DNA from: Vitellaria paradoxa
Taxonomy: Eukaryota; Streptophyta; Magnoliopsida; Ericales; Sapotaceae
Assembly: GCA_019916065.1 (NCBI GenBank)
Contig: CM034243.1
Coordinates: forward strand, 4,092,001 to 4,156,000
Direction of reading: 5' to 3'
DNA length: 64,000 nucleotides
Shown: piece by piece, positions 1 to 15,100 of the stretch
Numbering within the stretch: the stretch's first letter is position 1
Layout of the letters: each line of letters opens with the position of its first letter
Program-made: the position numbers and the translations under genes
The notes under the pieces: generated by a model
Database searches by the model: none
What the model was told of the DNA's origin: nothing
Seen by the model: the letters and a program-made list of their open reading frames with translations, nothing else

Positions 1-323
1 TTTTGGTGCATCAAACGCTACAAGAAATAGCCGTTTCCAGAAGACATTTGTGTGGATTTTCAGCCAGTCAACAAAATCACATCAGATAAGATACTGGATT
101 TGGAACTCCCCTCCCCCTCCTTTCTTTTTGGGTGGGGGAGGGGGTGTTGGATGTATTTGTGCAATTTCGTTTTAGTTATTTTATGCAACGTCTCTTTGTT
201 AGAGTATAGGATATTTTGTCTAAAGAAACCTTTATTCTTTCAAGAATAAACAATTGGATAAACATCTTAAGTAATTTTTGTCTATGATAATTTATATGGT
301 TATTTATTCTTTTATTTGCGTAG

Positions 324-1319
324 AATCGAAGCAGTTGACAAATGTTTCAGCCATGACACGGTTGAAGAAATCATCGATTCTTTGGTAAGCATATGATGTA
401 CTGTTTGCATAATTTTTCTCAGTCCCTAGTGAACTTCCCTTTTGCTTCATTTATCCCTAGAAAGTTTGGTCACATTATGCTACTGAACAATGGAATTCTG
501 TGTGCGCGCATGATATAATCTGAGGAAAAAAAGTGGAAGATCTTTGAAACTATGCTAATCAAAATTTCTGAAGGAGTGCTAATAAAAAAAATTCTTAGGA
601 AAGTGAGGCAGCAAAAACCCATGATGACTGGTGCACTTCAACCCTGAACAAACTAAAATATGCATCGCCATTGAGCTTGAAGGTTTCTTTGAGATCTGTA
701 AGTAGCTTCTTAGTCTTTATGCTTAGCTTGGTTCCAACAAGCGACTTTTATTTGTGGCCTGATTCTTCATTAATGTCTGAATGTATTAGATACGAGAAGG
801 TAGATTTCAGACTCTTGATCAGTGCCTGGTCCGTGAGTATCGAATGTCCATACAAGGAATCTCTAAACAGATTTCCAACGACTTCTGCGAGGTATAATAT
901 CTCTTGATATTGATTTCATGGGGAAAGACTTAAAAACCTTTTTCGCTAAATATTATTCCTATATTTTCTTGATAGGGAGTTCGGGCAAGGATGGTGGAGA
1001 AGGACTTGGCACCGAAGGTATCAATGATCTAAATTCTTCTGGCAATGTTGCTTTCGATAATCAAATTGTCTGTGTGTGAAACTGTAAATACATATAACCA
1101 TTGTGTCGCTGATGTAACATGGGATGATATAGGCATTCTCTCTTGATTATCAACTTATTAGAAGGCTTTTTGATCATTCATGTTTCTCGAAATATGCAGT
1201 GGAACCCTCCAAGCTTGGCACAGGTATCCAGGGACATGGTAGATCAATATTTTTCTCCCTTGAGCGAATTCGAACCTGAACTGGAGCTACCCACAAAGCA
1301 GAGGGAAGCTTTCACATAG
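324..1319 (+). CDS. 3-hydroxyisobutyryl-CoA hydrolase-like protein, last five exons (5' part outside window)
   Basis: Five exons join in frame: 324-384, 599-697, 790-891, 976-1017 and 1200-1319 (TAG at 1317-1319), each flanked by AG and GT. The product contains KCFSHDTVEEIIDSL, SPLSLKVSLRSIREG, REYRMSIQGIS and GVRARMVEKDLAPKWNPPSL. These match, from memory, the C-terminal half of plant 3-hydroxyisobutyryl-CoA hydrolase-like proteins of the enoyl-CoA hydratase/isomerase superfamily. Such enzymes free 3-hydroxyisobutyrate from its CoA thioester in valine breakdown, in mitochondria or peroxisomes depending on the member. The N-terminal half with the oxyanion-hole residues lies before the window, so targeting and activity cannot be judged. 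No convincing coding exon was seen in 1-323. The gene converges on the mEF-G gene, whose stop is 1.9 kb away. The exact paralogue (CHY1 or a mitochondrial HIBCH-like member) is unresolved. Confidence 0.88.
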
Positions 1320-3191
1320 CTGTGAATTTGCTTGTGCTTCTCGTATAATCACCAAGAAGATCCTTCTCCTCCCCCCCCCCCCCCCCCCCCGGGGTTTTTT
1401 CTTTTGAAATATAGATACCAATAAGATCCTCTTGCGGCACATTGTTGCTATTATTGTATCTTCAGATTCTTAGTCGGAGTCCCTTAAAAGGGATAAGGGA
1501 GCCTAAAGTTGATATGCGCTTTAGGGCCCAGAACTTGTGTCTCGGCCCTCAAATGCAGGTAGAGGGCCACTGTAAGATAAACTTTTACATACATTCAAAG
1601 GCTGAGATGCAACTTTAGAGTCTTTAGTTGGATTCAAGTTTGAACCCCGATTTATGTTAAAGCATTCAAACCCTTAAATGCAAGTTGGGATGCAACTTTA
1701 GGAACTTGAAGTTGGATTTAACTTCAGACCTCGATCCATGTTAAAGCATCCAAGCTCTTACTTGTGGAGGTCCATTGTCAGATGAACTCTTACATGCATT
1801 CAAAGGTTAGAATGCAATTTTAGGGTCGGGAAGTTGGATTTGATTTTAGACTCCTAATTAATATTAAAGCATATAACTAAAAATCAATTGGCAATGTGTA
1901 AAGAAGGCACGCTAAATTCTTATATTGGTTTAAGAGATTTGATTTTATTAATATAAGATACATCTCCATAGTAAGATTTAATTTTATTTGCCTTGAATAT
2001 ACGTTATCCAACTCTCCTATTGACAACTTTTATTTTTTGTCCTACATGTATATATGTACTTAAATTAGGGGTGAATATTGTAAGTCTCCCCCGCTTGGTA
2101 CTCTATTCTTTTAGGGGGTTTGAGATTGTCTTGGAAGCCTGTGCCATAGGCCAAAATATTTAAAAACATAATATTTATATATTTTATGCATTTATATATT
2201 ATTTTGTTTGGGAGAGATGAAAAGAAGAATGAAAGTAAATGGAGGTGAATTGTTATTTCTTTATTTGGGAAAATAAAGGAAAATGTAAAAAATCTAATTA
2301 AAAATACTATTACGCCTTATAAAATATATTATTATATTTAATAGTATGTATCATGCTATTTATTTTAATATATTACCAAAATAGTTACAAAAAAATATAC
2401 GTGATCATTAAAAAAAATAATATTCAATCCGAATGTATAATATGTATATATATATATATATATATATTTGTAAAACAATTCAATATTCAATCAAACAATC
2501 CACCTAAGTTGTGAATCAAAATTCTTAACCTTTTCGGAGCAAAAAAAAAAAAAAAAAGATTTTTCTCAAAAATGTGTTAAATTTGCAACTGCCAAGCATA
2601 AAACTTAATGAGAACAGCACCAATCTTTTGAAATGATGAAAATGCCTTGTGATTGAACATTTGGATTCTCCATGGCAGGCACCCACCCACAATTAAACAC
2701 TCAAAAATGCACATAATAAATAACCCAAATTGGTAGGATTTGAAGCACAAGATTTAACCATAAAATCACAGGTTTAAGCTACAAAATGCATGCTTTTAGG
2801 TGATTTTTTTATATTTTTATATTTATTTTTTGCAATTCGAATGAAAGCAAGCTGGTAGGAAGAAATTAAAATTTAGAAGACTATTCTTTGCACGAAAAAG
2901 GAATTCTTTGAATATGTGATTGATGCCTTTCCCGGAGAGTTTACATTTGCTTCACGCAATCTACAATAAATAAATGGCTATATTATTTGGTCTTTTCAAA
3001 ATTATTGACCAACTCTGGCCCCCCCAAATCCACTGATAATCTTAATGAAAGGAAAATTTGAAAAATATTATATATATATAGGCCACTAATGTAGAAGGGG
3101 CATTCAAGTGTTAAGCTGACTCAATTGCCTAGACCGTTCACTGGTTGCATTCCCCCCCCCCCCCCGGGGGCCCAAAAAAAAAAAAAAAAAC
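1320..3191. other. Convergent intergenic region
   Basis: No gene seen. It holds the 3' flanks of the two converging genes, a C20-G4-T6 homopolymer block at 1371-1400, a degenerate three-unit repeat at about 1603-1872, a TA dinucleotide run near 2446-2467, and a C14-G5-C3-A17 block at 3152-3190 just after the mEF-G stop. The middle (1900-2900) is AT-rich. Confidence 0.7.
1603..1872. repeat. Degenerate tandem repeat, three units
   Basis: Three related units begin near 1603, 1688 and 1811. Each runs from a GATGCAACTTTAG-like start, through TTGGATTCAAGTTTGA-like text, to a TTAAAGCAT end. Units one and two are about 85 bp apart; the third follows a spacer that itself resembles text near 1560-1600 (ACTCTTACATGCATTCAAAG). 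Origin unknown. Confidence 0.6.
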
Positions 3192-6100
3192 CTAAGATTC
3201 AGCTGCCTTGGTTGCTTTGTACGTGTTCACTAGTTGCATCTGCACGTCCTGAGAAACTGGGAGATGCTCTTTGTATTCCATAGTGAACTCACCTTTGCCC
3301 TGCACAGAATTTAACATCAACGATACAAATCAATTACAACCTAAGTTGCAAGCTCGGGAAAGAAATATTCTGCACGTGTTCATTGAACTCTCTCTCACCT
3401 GTGTCATTGAACGAAGAGCTGTTGAGTACCCAAACATATTGTTGAGAGGGACCTGGAAAGGCATAGAACTGATTCTTCAGAAGCTAATCATAGTGATAAT
3501 AGGTGTTAACTGCCATGATCTCTGAAATGAAATTAAAACTCGCGGCAACAAAAACCATGCTTCTCTTATTAATGATTCTTAGTTCATGAATGCAAGATAA
3601 ACTGGTATCTCAACACCATAGAAAGCTGGATTTCTGGCTGTTGCTCAGAGGTATTAGGATAGGGATTTGTACCTTATCCCCAAACGCAAAAACACTTTTG
3701 TCAAAACCTCATACAATCGTATTGGAAAATTTACGATTTAAGTCCACTACAGAAGTCTCACCATCACCATAACCATCCATAATCAAGTTCCGTTCAGATG
3801 ATGACATGAAGTTAATAGTCCCCCTTGATGTGGTTGGTGATATACAGATCAGCAAATATGAAGTTCTGATAGGACAGAGACGTGTTTTTACTCCACGTGG
3901 AGTTTCGTGGTCCCACTTCCATCAACGGATTGACATGCTCTCTTATGCTCGGAAGGCGTAAGGCTGGGAATGTGATTGGGAACAAAAACCAAGAGTGGTA
4001 TTTTCACTCAATCTACAAGGAGAAATTATTTAGCAGCAGGCATTTCAATTTTCATCATGCTAAGCACAATGGTAGGGCCCTTGTCACCATCTTTCTTCAC
4101 TAGCAAAGAAGCATGGACACTTTAAAATGAGTTCCATATCCAAGACAAAAGAAGATAAATCCAGTACTATATCCCATCCCCACTTTTTCTCCTTCCGATT
4201 GACTATACATAATAGACAAAAGTGAACTATTCAATCTACATAAAGGCATTCCAATCTTGAAATGTTCTTCTGCTCTGTTCCTTCCATAGTAGCCAAGTTA
4301 AACAAAAAGGGGCCATCGTACTATTATAATTGATATGTCTCTTGAATTGGTGCTGATTTTAGAATTCCAAGTTTCTAACTGAACAAAAAGGGGCGAGTGA
4401 ACAATATGTAACTCAATGTAACTTATGTCAATGAGTTCTAAGAAACATATGCAAAATCCAAGTACCACAATAATATGATGTTATCTGCACGAAAACGGAG
4501 ACCAAGAAAAACAGACAGCCAAGATACAAAGCAACAAGAAAAATAGGCATATGGGAATTGTGGACATTTGCAGTCAATACAAACATATAATTATTAATAC
4601 TTTTTTTTATTGGAAAGAAGGCAGCCATAAAAGTTGTATGAATTAAAAGACAGAACACATACATGAGCAGTGATCACGGAGTCATCTCCGTCTTGATCAT
4701 TCCCCACAATCATGCCTTTTCTCCTATCGTATCACAAGTGCACTTTCAAGTTTTAGTCCAAAATATTGTTGGAAGCCAAATGATATTCTGTTATAAAGAA
4801 ACAAAATACTCACTTGTTGATATCACCCGTCACCGTGCCCTGAAATTCTGTTGGAGCTTTCAGTTCCACCAACATTATAGGTTCCAATATCACAGGTCGT
4901 GCTGCTGTATAACACTGTTTCATAAAATAGCAATGTGAAAAGCCCAATATGGAATTTGAGAACAGCCTGAAAGCCTCAAGGGGTATGGTAGATATAGGTA
5001 CAAGTCTAAAAGTCAGATCTATTAGTTTTCTTATTCAAGGATACGGGAATGAGGGGAAATATTCATATATTTAATCAGATCATTTTATTTTATAGAATAA
5101 CATGGTATTAACAAGGATACATTGAAGTATTTCATACATAAAACCATACCATGAAATACTCAAATGTAACTTTGTTAATGCCATTTTATTCTATAAAATA
5201 GAATAATTGTATAAATATACGAATAATTATGTGCTAAACTTGAAATAAATATGTATCCAATTATATTGGGACACATATTATACCCTTATCTAAGTATCCT
5301 TGCTCATAATTGGCATGCCATGTATTTAGAAGAGTCCATGTAGCATAGAGACAATCTATAAAACATAAACTTTCACTCCTGCCGTTAGATGTAATAAGCA
5401 CCTGTCTAAAAGCATATATTGCTGCTAACTTGAATGCGAGTTCACTAGAATCTACAGCATGTGATGCACCATCTGTCAAAACAACACGAATATTTTCAAC
5501 TGGATGTCCAATTAACGAACCCCTGCAAAAACAAGTCCATCTTACATATAATAAGTACCTAATAAAAATTTGGGCCATAAAATAAAAGAACTCAATGTAA
5601 CACAGTAATTTTTTTTTTCTTTTTGGTAACTTAACACAGTTCTTTACTTATAGCACCACCAAAAAAATACCAGCAGTGGTACTGTTGGTGGTAGTGAGGT
5701 GGTAGTTGTAATGATAACGATACTATAGTAGCAAATAACATAAACAATAACAATACTAGTAGTTGGGATGTTTCAAAGAGCAAGAGAGAGAGAACTCAAC
5801 ATACTTTCTTCCATTTTTAGAGAAAAGGTTAAAACAGCTATTCCATTTTTAACAAATAATCTCATTAAATTATCTTCTATCAGTGTGCTGTTTGATTCAG
5901 CAGCCCCCAAAAAATAAAAAAGAAAAACAAAAGAAGAACTAAAGAAAGAAAAAGGAAACATAATAAAAAAGAATCTACCATGATAGCTAATTTCCACCAC
6001 AAAATTGCAACAACCAATTTCTATAACCAATTTGCAACATCCATATAGAATGTAGAAAGAAATCATAACACTCACGAATTGGCAGCTTCTTTAAAACCCT

Positions 6101-9100
6101 TTTCAATTGCTGGGATAAAATTTGATGGTATAGCTTGTCCCACAATCATGTTTTCAAATTCGAACTTAGTTGGTGACCCATGTGGAAGTGGTTCAACATA
6201 CCTGCAATATAACATACATATATATTAAATAGTAATTTAAGCTAAATAATACAAATTTACTTGCAAATCACGCAATTTACATCACATCCAACAATTAACA
6301 AGTACAAACTAGCCTAGATAAGTTTTGTTCTCAGCTTGTTTTCCTAAATGATCATTAAAGCACAGGCTATAGATAATAGATCAGAAAATTTACCCTTTTT
6401 AACTAAACCCATATTACTCACTAATGACTAAAAGACAATAAAAAGAAGTTTACGTGATTTTGAGCAAGTTTGAAAGTGAAAGAAAGATGAAAGTAAAAAA
6501 TTGGGGTAAATTACACTTATCTCCCCTAAATATTAGGGAAAATACAGGGACCTCTCCCACCATTCCAACATTTACACATACCTCCCTTGTCTTCAAAACA
6601 TTTCTGAAGAAGAACAGGAGAAATAATCACCTCTTCAATCCCCCTGAGCTTTAATATATCTCAAGGGTATTTGAGTCTATTTAACTTACCATATTAACGA
6701 CATTACATGATAACTTTTGGAAATAAGAGAGGTCTGTATAAGTTTGAAATGGTGGGGAGGTCCCTGTATTTACCCTAATGTTTAGGGTATGTGTAATTTA
6801 CCCAATCATATTAGGTGAAGCAACAGGTGATAAAACTCCAACAACATATCAGTGATCAACTTTTTTTTTTTTGGTAAGTCATATCAGTGATCAACTGCTT
6901 TGGAATGAAAACAAAATAGTGAAGTGAGGACTTTGTCGTACATCTGTGCATGAGTGATCCCTTGAATAGGGCTCAATTAAACAGTGTTAGTTTATAAATA
7001 TCAAAAAGGGGTTTAAAAACATCCTACACAGCAACATTAATATTTCACGATGCACGATACGATGATGTCACGGATATCACAACATAAAAGGGTATTTTGA
7101 GTGCTACAGGCAACAAAAATGACCAGAGTTAATTCATTTTCAAATTTTATTTTTCTTCTAATTTAAATTTAAACTAAATTAACATTCCTTATTCAATCAA
7201 TAAGAACAAAACCAAGACAACCTGCCAGGAAAAGAAGTAAAGGACCATCTTCTGTTCTTACCCACACACCCTTCCATATTGACCTTGCCCTCCAGTTTGC
7301 TTCTTGTGTAGATAGTCAAATTCAGCACGTTGGGTAACTGTCTCTCTGAAGTTAACGCGAGGCTTTCCAACAGTAGCATCAACCTCAACAAGGACAACAA
7401 AAGAAAAATTAGGAAGATTGCAAAAACCATAATAACATTATCATTGAGAAGTAATACAAATATCCATAATGGCAAAACCAGTGAAGGACTTGGCACCTTG
7501 TATTCCCTCCGAATGCGTTCAACATATACATCCAAATGCAGTTCTCCCATTCCAGAAATAATTGTCTGTGCATAAGATCATTCTGGTGTCAAGGTAATGC
7601 ATGATAGAATTTTTTCAAGAGACTCGGAAATGAAAACTCAGCCAAACTAAATAAAATAAAATAATGAATGAATGAATGAAGATTAAAGATCACACCTGGC
7701 CACTTTCTGCATCCAAACCAACACGAAAAGTAGGATCCTCTCTCTGAAAGCGATTTAATGCTTTTGAGAACTGCAAAAGGACACAAGATGAATACCCTTT
7801 ATTCTTATCCAATTGCTAAATTTATACATTTGAATGGAATTACTCACTTGTCCTCCAGAGTCTTTAGAAACTGGTGAAACAGCTAATGACATCACGGGCT
7901 CAGGGACATTCATAGAAGTCATTGTGTATCTAACTGATCCATCAGTAAAAGTATCGCCTAGCAATGTATAATCATAATAAATACAGAAAAAAAACAAAGA
8001 TGAAGTTACCAACTTGAGCAGTGTTGGATGAAGCTTTACATCTTTAGATCCCAACAATGCAAAAATTCTCTAGTGTTAGTATCAAGAAACACCAAATACT
8101 CATGGGGACTCATCAATGTCCATTTTGGCCTTGTTTGACATGCATCCCGAGAAACAATAGCTTTCAACAAGATCTGGAGTTATAGGGAGGGAGATGGGTA
8201 CCTGAAGCGCAATCTACACCAAATACAGCTACTATTTGCCCAGCATGTCCCTCTTGAATGTCCTGCAGCAAAGAAGACCCCACAAAATAATAATAATAAT
8301 AATAATAATAACAATAAGCAAGCCAGAGGTAAGGCAATAAAGATATTAATGAAAAGCATTTGATTCCTAAAAACTTTGCTCCAAAACCAACCTCCATCTC
8401 ATTTGAATGCATCCGAACCAAACGCGGAACCTGCAACAATATAACTTTTGAATTTCAGGAAGTAGCAGAAATAGAAAATCATGTAACATCCTGAGTCAAA
8501 AACAATAAATAGTTAGTGCCAAATAAAAGACTAGCATCGCCATTTTTCCCGATAGAAGTACTTCCTTTTCAGTAGAGTGAAGCATGTCACGGACACGTTA
8601 TTATCATTTTTTACAATAGCATTGGTCCTTGTCATGCTGTTGACATGTCTATACCAAATTGTATCTTCCCTTGAGGCACGTCTTCACCAATTAGACCACA
8701 AATTAAAATGTATAAGGAGATTTCACATCTACCCTTTCAAAATTGACTTCAGTAAAACTGAATATATGTCACAAGAGCCCTCTACAATCTAAAAATGAGT
8801 GAATAACATATGAAAACACCAACCTATACCTTACACAGCAATTGAGACCAACTTTTATTTCAATTATTGCCTAATATACATCCCTAGAATATATAGGCAT
8901 TGAAATCTAGCAAATGATTTGTGTAAATGCAAAAAATTGCACCCAGCCTGCATGTCAGGTCTAAAGATGTTTACTTCGTTTATCTCAACTCACCTTAACC
9001 TTCTTTCCTGTGTTCACATTGATTATGAAATCACCCTTCTTAATGACTCCTTCATAAATTCTTCAAATAAAAAAAAATGCAGTTAGCATAATTGTATAGT

Positions 9101-12100
9101 ATTTTCTCAAAGCTCAGTACATGAATACAGCCATTAGAGAAGTGCACAATAAAGCAAAAAAATAATAAATCCAGCGCATACCTTAAATATGTTAACTGAC
9201 CAAAACGCCCTTCCTCCAATTTAAAAGCCAAAGCCACAAGAGGTCCAGTTGGTGTTCCACATAACATAACCTAGCAGCAGTTAACAGAGGGGAGAAAAAA
9301 TTGTTCCTCGATTTGACATAAATACAAATCAAAAGTATTCAAGAGAATTAGTCATTCGACTAAATACCTTCTCTTCATTTTTAGTTTGGTCAAGAGCATG
9401 GTTACTAACTTCAGCGGGGTGAGGCAAATAGCTAAGAACACCATCAAGAAGAGGTTGCACTCCCTGCGGTCCAGAGCAAAAAAATGGCATCTCATTATTG
9501 TGAAAGCAAGTAGCATATATACAACACATCAGATTTATTAAAAGTTAAAATTAAAAAAGAAATAAAAGGAAATGAATACCAATGAAAATGAAGAGACACT
9601 TCCTATTATCCTGAATATTAAAAGCAGCAGCACAAAGTGTCCAACCCAAAAAAGAAAAGGAACAGAAAAGAGAAAAGAGACCATTAAGCTCAAGTCATTA
9701 ATTACAAGAAAGGCAATGAACGTCGTCATCACCTCCCAAACAGTTACCCAAGTTATAACGAATTCTCAGAAGAGCGTGCAAATTTTAAAATTTGATATTG
9801 ACCAAGAATAGAAATAAAAACAGCTTTTCCATGCAAGAACCAAAGAAATCTATAAGCAACGCAAGAAAAGAAGTTCTCCAATAGAAAACATCGTAAATTA
9901 CTAAATTTGGATAGCATGAATTAGGTAAAATTATGGAATCACAGTTTTCAAATCGAGATTTGAATCACAAACCCAAATTCTAGTTTCCTGAATTGTAAAG
10001 CAAATTGATATCAGAATGTAAGAACAAAGGATATGGTAATATGCAACTTTTTTAGTGATATATCACTTGTGAGCAACACAATTGACAGTTGACATGGTCA
10101 CCATTCACCAATCACTCTTCCGCTCTTTGTTTTTTTTTTTTCTTTCTTTATTGAATTTCCTACAGTTGGATATGAAAAAGATGCTAGTACAACAATACGA
10201 AGATCATTAGAATTCAATGTATTAACAAACAAATGGCTTCAGCCAAACTAGAAGGTTAAGTGTAGCCACAAGGAAATCTTTTAATATTTTGAATAACTGA
10301 ATTCCATTTTTTAATGGTTATTCAATTTTTATTATTTAACGAATTTCATTCCCTTTTTTCTCACCAATAATTTTGACCCATATGAATATGGGATAAGGAT
10401 ATAGGGGGCATGTAATTTTAAAAAAAAATAAAAAATTAGGATGCGTGCACACCAGAAATATAGCAAAAATATACAGTATTTTATATATTTTTTACCAATA
10501 TATATATATATAAATATAAATATTTCTAAGAAAGCATTAAAACAAATAACACTAATTCCGTAATAATCTATAACTCTTATCTTTTGACAAGTTAAAAAAA
10601 ATTAAACAAATATGAGCCGCTCTTAGGAATTTCAGATATTCAATTTCAAAAGTGCCCCAAGCACATGGTTCAAAGTATCATCCAAGATGCCGAGATATCA
10701 CCCGACACATATTGGAACTGATAGATGGTGCGATGAGATCTCAGCCTACATCAAATAAATACATTAAGGACCCGTTTGACAACGCTGTCGTTTTTTTGTT
10801 GTTATTTTTCTGTTACCGTTTTCTGTTTTCGTTTATTTTTTCTGAAATGAAAACTGAAACTGCGTTTGAAAATGCAAGTTTGTTTATAATTATTAATTTT
10901 TTATTTTAGAAAATATTTAATTTTATTAGTTTTAAAAAATTAATAGAACTTAATAAAATATATTTTATATTAATTTAATTTAATTAATATAATTAATTAA
11001 ATTAATACAGTAAATTATTTATTAAAATCATTTAATTCAATAAATATAAAATATATTAAATTATATTATTTATTAAAAATAATTTAATAAAATATATTTC
11101 ATATTAAATAAATAATTAAATTAGATTATTTATTTTTAAATTAATTAAATTACTTATTAAAATATATTTTATATAAATTAAATTAATTATATAATAAAAA
11201 TTTTAATTTAATTATGATATTTATTTAAAATAATTTAATAATAATTACTAAATTAAATTAAATTAATTATGATATTTATTTAAGATAATTTAGCAATAAT
11301 TAATTATTAAATTAAATTAATTAATTTAGTTTTATTATTTATTAAAAATAATTTATATTAATTTATATAATTAACTTAATTTATTGGATTTAATTATATT
11401 ATTTATTAAAATAACTTATTTTAATAAAATATTTGAATAAAATAATTTATTTTTATGCAATGTAACAAAAATAGACAAAGTTTTAAAATTGACAAAATAT
11501 TAGTAACAGAAAAGAAAACCAGAGTGAAAACACATTTTTTTCTGTTTACATTTTTCTGTTTATGTTTTCATTTTTTTTGGAAACAAAAAAACGTAAACAG
11601 GTTTATCAAACATGTTTTTGTTGCGAGTTTACAAAATTTTGAAAACATAAACAGAAAAACAGAAAACAGAAACATTACCAAACGGGGCCTAAGAAGAGTC
11701 ATCTTGCTCTGTCATGACCAAGACAAGTTGATATCTCAATGATACACTGACATGATTAATTGTCGCAGCAAGAAGTCAGCGAGACAAAATGATTTCTCGG
11801 CGATTTGTGTAAAAGAGGGGGGAAAAAGTTAACTCATTCGCATGTTATACGTAGTTATCTAATGTTTAGTAAAAGAGTTACTATATTTTTGGTCATATAA
11901 TCTATCCATTTTATTATTTAGAATTTTTCTATATTTTTGATTTTTTAATTTAAAAAATAAAATATTACGTATCGTCCGATATCGCGACGTGACATCACAA
12001 CCGCAATAAAAATTCTCAAGCCGATACAGTAACTGTGACCACAACTTTGAACCATGCTTAAGCATGTTTGATGTTAAATATATAAGTAAAAATTGGGCAC

Positions 12101-15100
12101 GCCACATAGCTTGTCCGATACATATCTAAGCGTGTCCAAAGGAATATGTGTACCAGGTAAGTATTGTACATGGACATGAAACTTGTTTTGGAGCATCTGT
12201 GCTTCATAGTCTTCAACAAATAGACTCATCCAACGATCATAACTTTATTTATTTTTTATTTTCCTCTAAAGTTTTTTAAACATAGGTTCTTATGTGCTTT
12301 AGTAATTACAAATTATTTAAAAAAAAAAAAACATTTTTGCAACTTCCGTAAGTTCAATAATATTTTAAAACAAAAGGTTTTCAAAATTTACTATGAAGCT
12401 TTTTTATTTATTTCTTTTCACCTTTTTGGAAAAGGGGCCAGTATACAAGGTATTTTGGCTGTAATCAAAATTAAAAGGCTAAAAAAGTCACACAGATTGC
12501 TGTTAATCATGAGATTCTCTCCAGATTCACAAATTTTTAACATATCAGGCTCAATCTAACAATTTGCGATGAAAATGGGTTAAATCAAAAGATTTGAACT
12601 TGGAAAATCATGAGATTTGGCAACCATGAATGAATAGGCCTTGAAAAAGAGCAATGCCTCAATGCCCACAACTGATATTTCAAAGTGACATCTGTAATTA
12701 GGGGAAATAGCAAGCCAACTTCTTGAAGAACCATTTATTTATTACATTGATCTTTCTTCCTCAATCAATGAATATTATGTATTTTTTGATAAAAACAATG
12801 GCATGTTTAGAAAGACAACAAAGCACTTAAGCAGGGTTCCACCTTAAATTTTAAAGGCAAATATTAGCAGCATTTTTTTGGCTTCTTTGTCTGGCTAGCA
12901 TTTGATATTTGTGAAGCATGGCTCCTGCTGATTTTGCTTTATCAAGTCCTACTCTTCTTTGTATTCCAATTTCCCCACCCCCCCCCCCCACCCAGATTAA
13001 AAAAAAAAAAAGGAACAGTCCCTTCTGAAAAATTACTTCCAAGAATGCAAATACAACTAACTTATCAAAAAAAATGTGAAAACAACTCATGCAAAAAAGA
13101 TATATTAGGCATCATATTGTGCAATCTGAAGTGGAAATACCAGAAAGAATATGCATATCAACCAAAGGAAAAATATGATCAGATCATACCTTATTCTTAA
13201 ATGCACTACCCATGAATACGGGAATGAATTTCCGTGCTATGGTAACTCGACGGATTGCCTCCTACTCAAAGGAAAGAAATTCAATACTATAGGCATGATA
13301 GAAAATGCAAGTATATTTCAGTTGAGGCCAAAATTAGGAAGCTTCAGATAAAAATCTAGCATGAATATTCCGTGATATATTGGCACAAACGGACAATAGA
13401 CAAAACATTCAATTGGCAGGATCCACTAAAAAGATTGCCTGGTAAGTATATCCAATAATTTTACATATCAGTTTCTGGTCATGACATCATTAGCCGAATG
13501 TCACAACAATGATACAACTTGTTACAATTGTAAATTACAATCAACCAACAGATAAGTCAGAGATATATTTTTGGGGGAAAAATGAGATAACTGTGATGAT
13601 TATTGTGTACAAAATTGTCAAAACCTTAAAATATCCACTTCTAAGACGATCTATCATGAAACTAAATATGGTTTAGAAAGTAAATATATATTTTAGATAC
13701 GTAAGCGGGGGAATTGTATCAAATATTCACACACTCGTACAAAAGGTGTTATTATAGTCTGTACTTTTAGTTTTCTGGCAGACAAATCTACCATCATTGC
13801 TCGGATATGATTTTTGGTGCTGCAAAAAAAAATTATGCCATATGACCAATTTGTGTTGATTTTGATATGAGAAATGATATGGTAGAGGGAAAAATCCTAG
13901 ACCACAAAATACCCATTTTTATCTCTATTTTCCAAAAATTTCAAATGACAAATATTACTATTGTTGGCTAGAAATAATTTAGGTGCTACTACCAAAATTA
14001 TGCATAACAATCAACAAGAAAAAGAGTCAGTGATGTGTGCTCCAAATTCTCAATACATTACAGTATCACCAATGGCTAGGTCTGGGACAAACTATCCAGT
14101 AAATTTATATTGCAGACGCACGTTTAATTACACTGCATCAATAAAACTTGAAATAATCCACTTCTTTCAACCGTGTACAGAAAAGCAATTTTTCATTTGC
14201 CAAAATGAAGACACTGAGATCTAGAAAACTTTCCTGAAAGGCAGATATAGAATTCTGCCAAGTTCAAGCCACCATTTTATTTTGTATGCTGACGAGATAT
14301 TCATGAAAATCCACAATATGCAACCTTTCCTTAGAGAATCCAGCCTTTTATTGTCTATCATACCTCAAGCTCAGTGGATGATATGGGCTCATCAGAAAGA
14401 AACAACTCAGCTAGTTTATCATCAACCTCAGAAACCACTTCAATTAGTTCACGCCGTTTTTCAGCAACCAGTGCCTCCATATTGGCAGGCACTTCTTCAG
14501 TGACAATCTTTTCGCTGCAGAAAGGAACAATATAATAAACAAAAGGGGCAATAAGATAATAACATAAATGAGAAGAATCTAGAGCTTATGAAGCAGACCC
14601 ATTGGAACCGTGAAAATAATAAGCTTTTAGCTGCACAAGGTCAATAAGACCCTGAAAGTCATCTTCCAAACCAACTGGAACTTGCACTGCAGCACTGTGA
14701 TGTCGAAGCTTAGATCTTGCCTACAAACAGAACAATTTAATCAGAATTTGGGAAACACCCAATATAAAGCAGAAATGGAGTCCAGTAAATCTAAGCTCAT
14801 CCCAGGTGATGACAAAATGTGTCACAAATGGAAAAGATAAAAATATACTGTATCAGAGTTTGAACAAAAAATTATCATATACAAACACAAAATGCATCTA
14901 AGACAAAGGATAGGCTTATTTACTAGCCCATGTACACAAACAAAATATAATGGCCTACCACAACACAGTCATCAGTGTATGCCAATCGGAAGGGCCCTTA
15001 TCTTCCGATGCAGTGACCCAATTAAAATGTTTTGCGCAGTTTCACTCCTTTTTTTCTTACAGATCCAAGCAGTTGATTTTGTTATCATCAAAATATCTGT

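Noticed and set aside
1..249. An open frame at 52-249 as a first exon of the hydrolase-like gene
   Set aside because: It does not resemble the protein preceding KCFSHDTVEEIID and crosses G/C homopolymers; the real upstream exons are probably left of the window.
8281..8315. AAT repeat as a CRISPR-like or regulatory array
   Set aside because: It is a plain trinucleotide microsatellite with no spacers.
14140..14500. Plus-strand frames at 14282-14503 as a gene
   Set aside because: They are the reverse of mEF-G exon 4 and adjoining intron.
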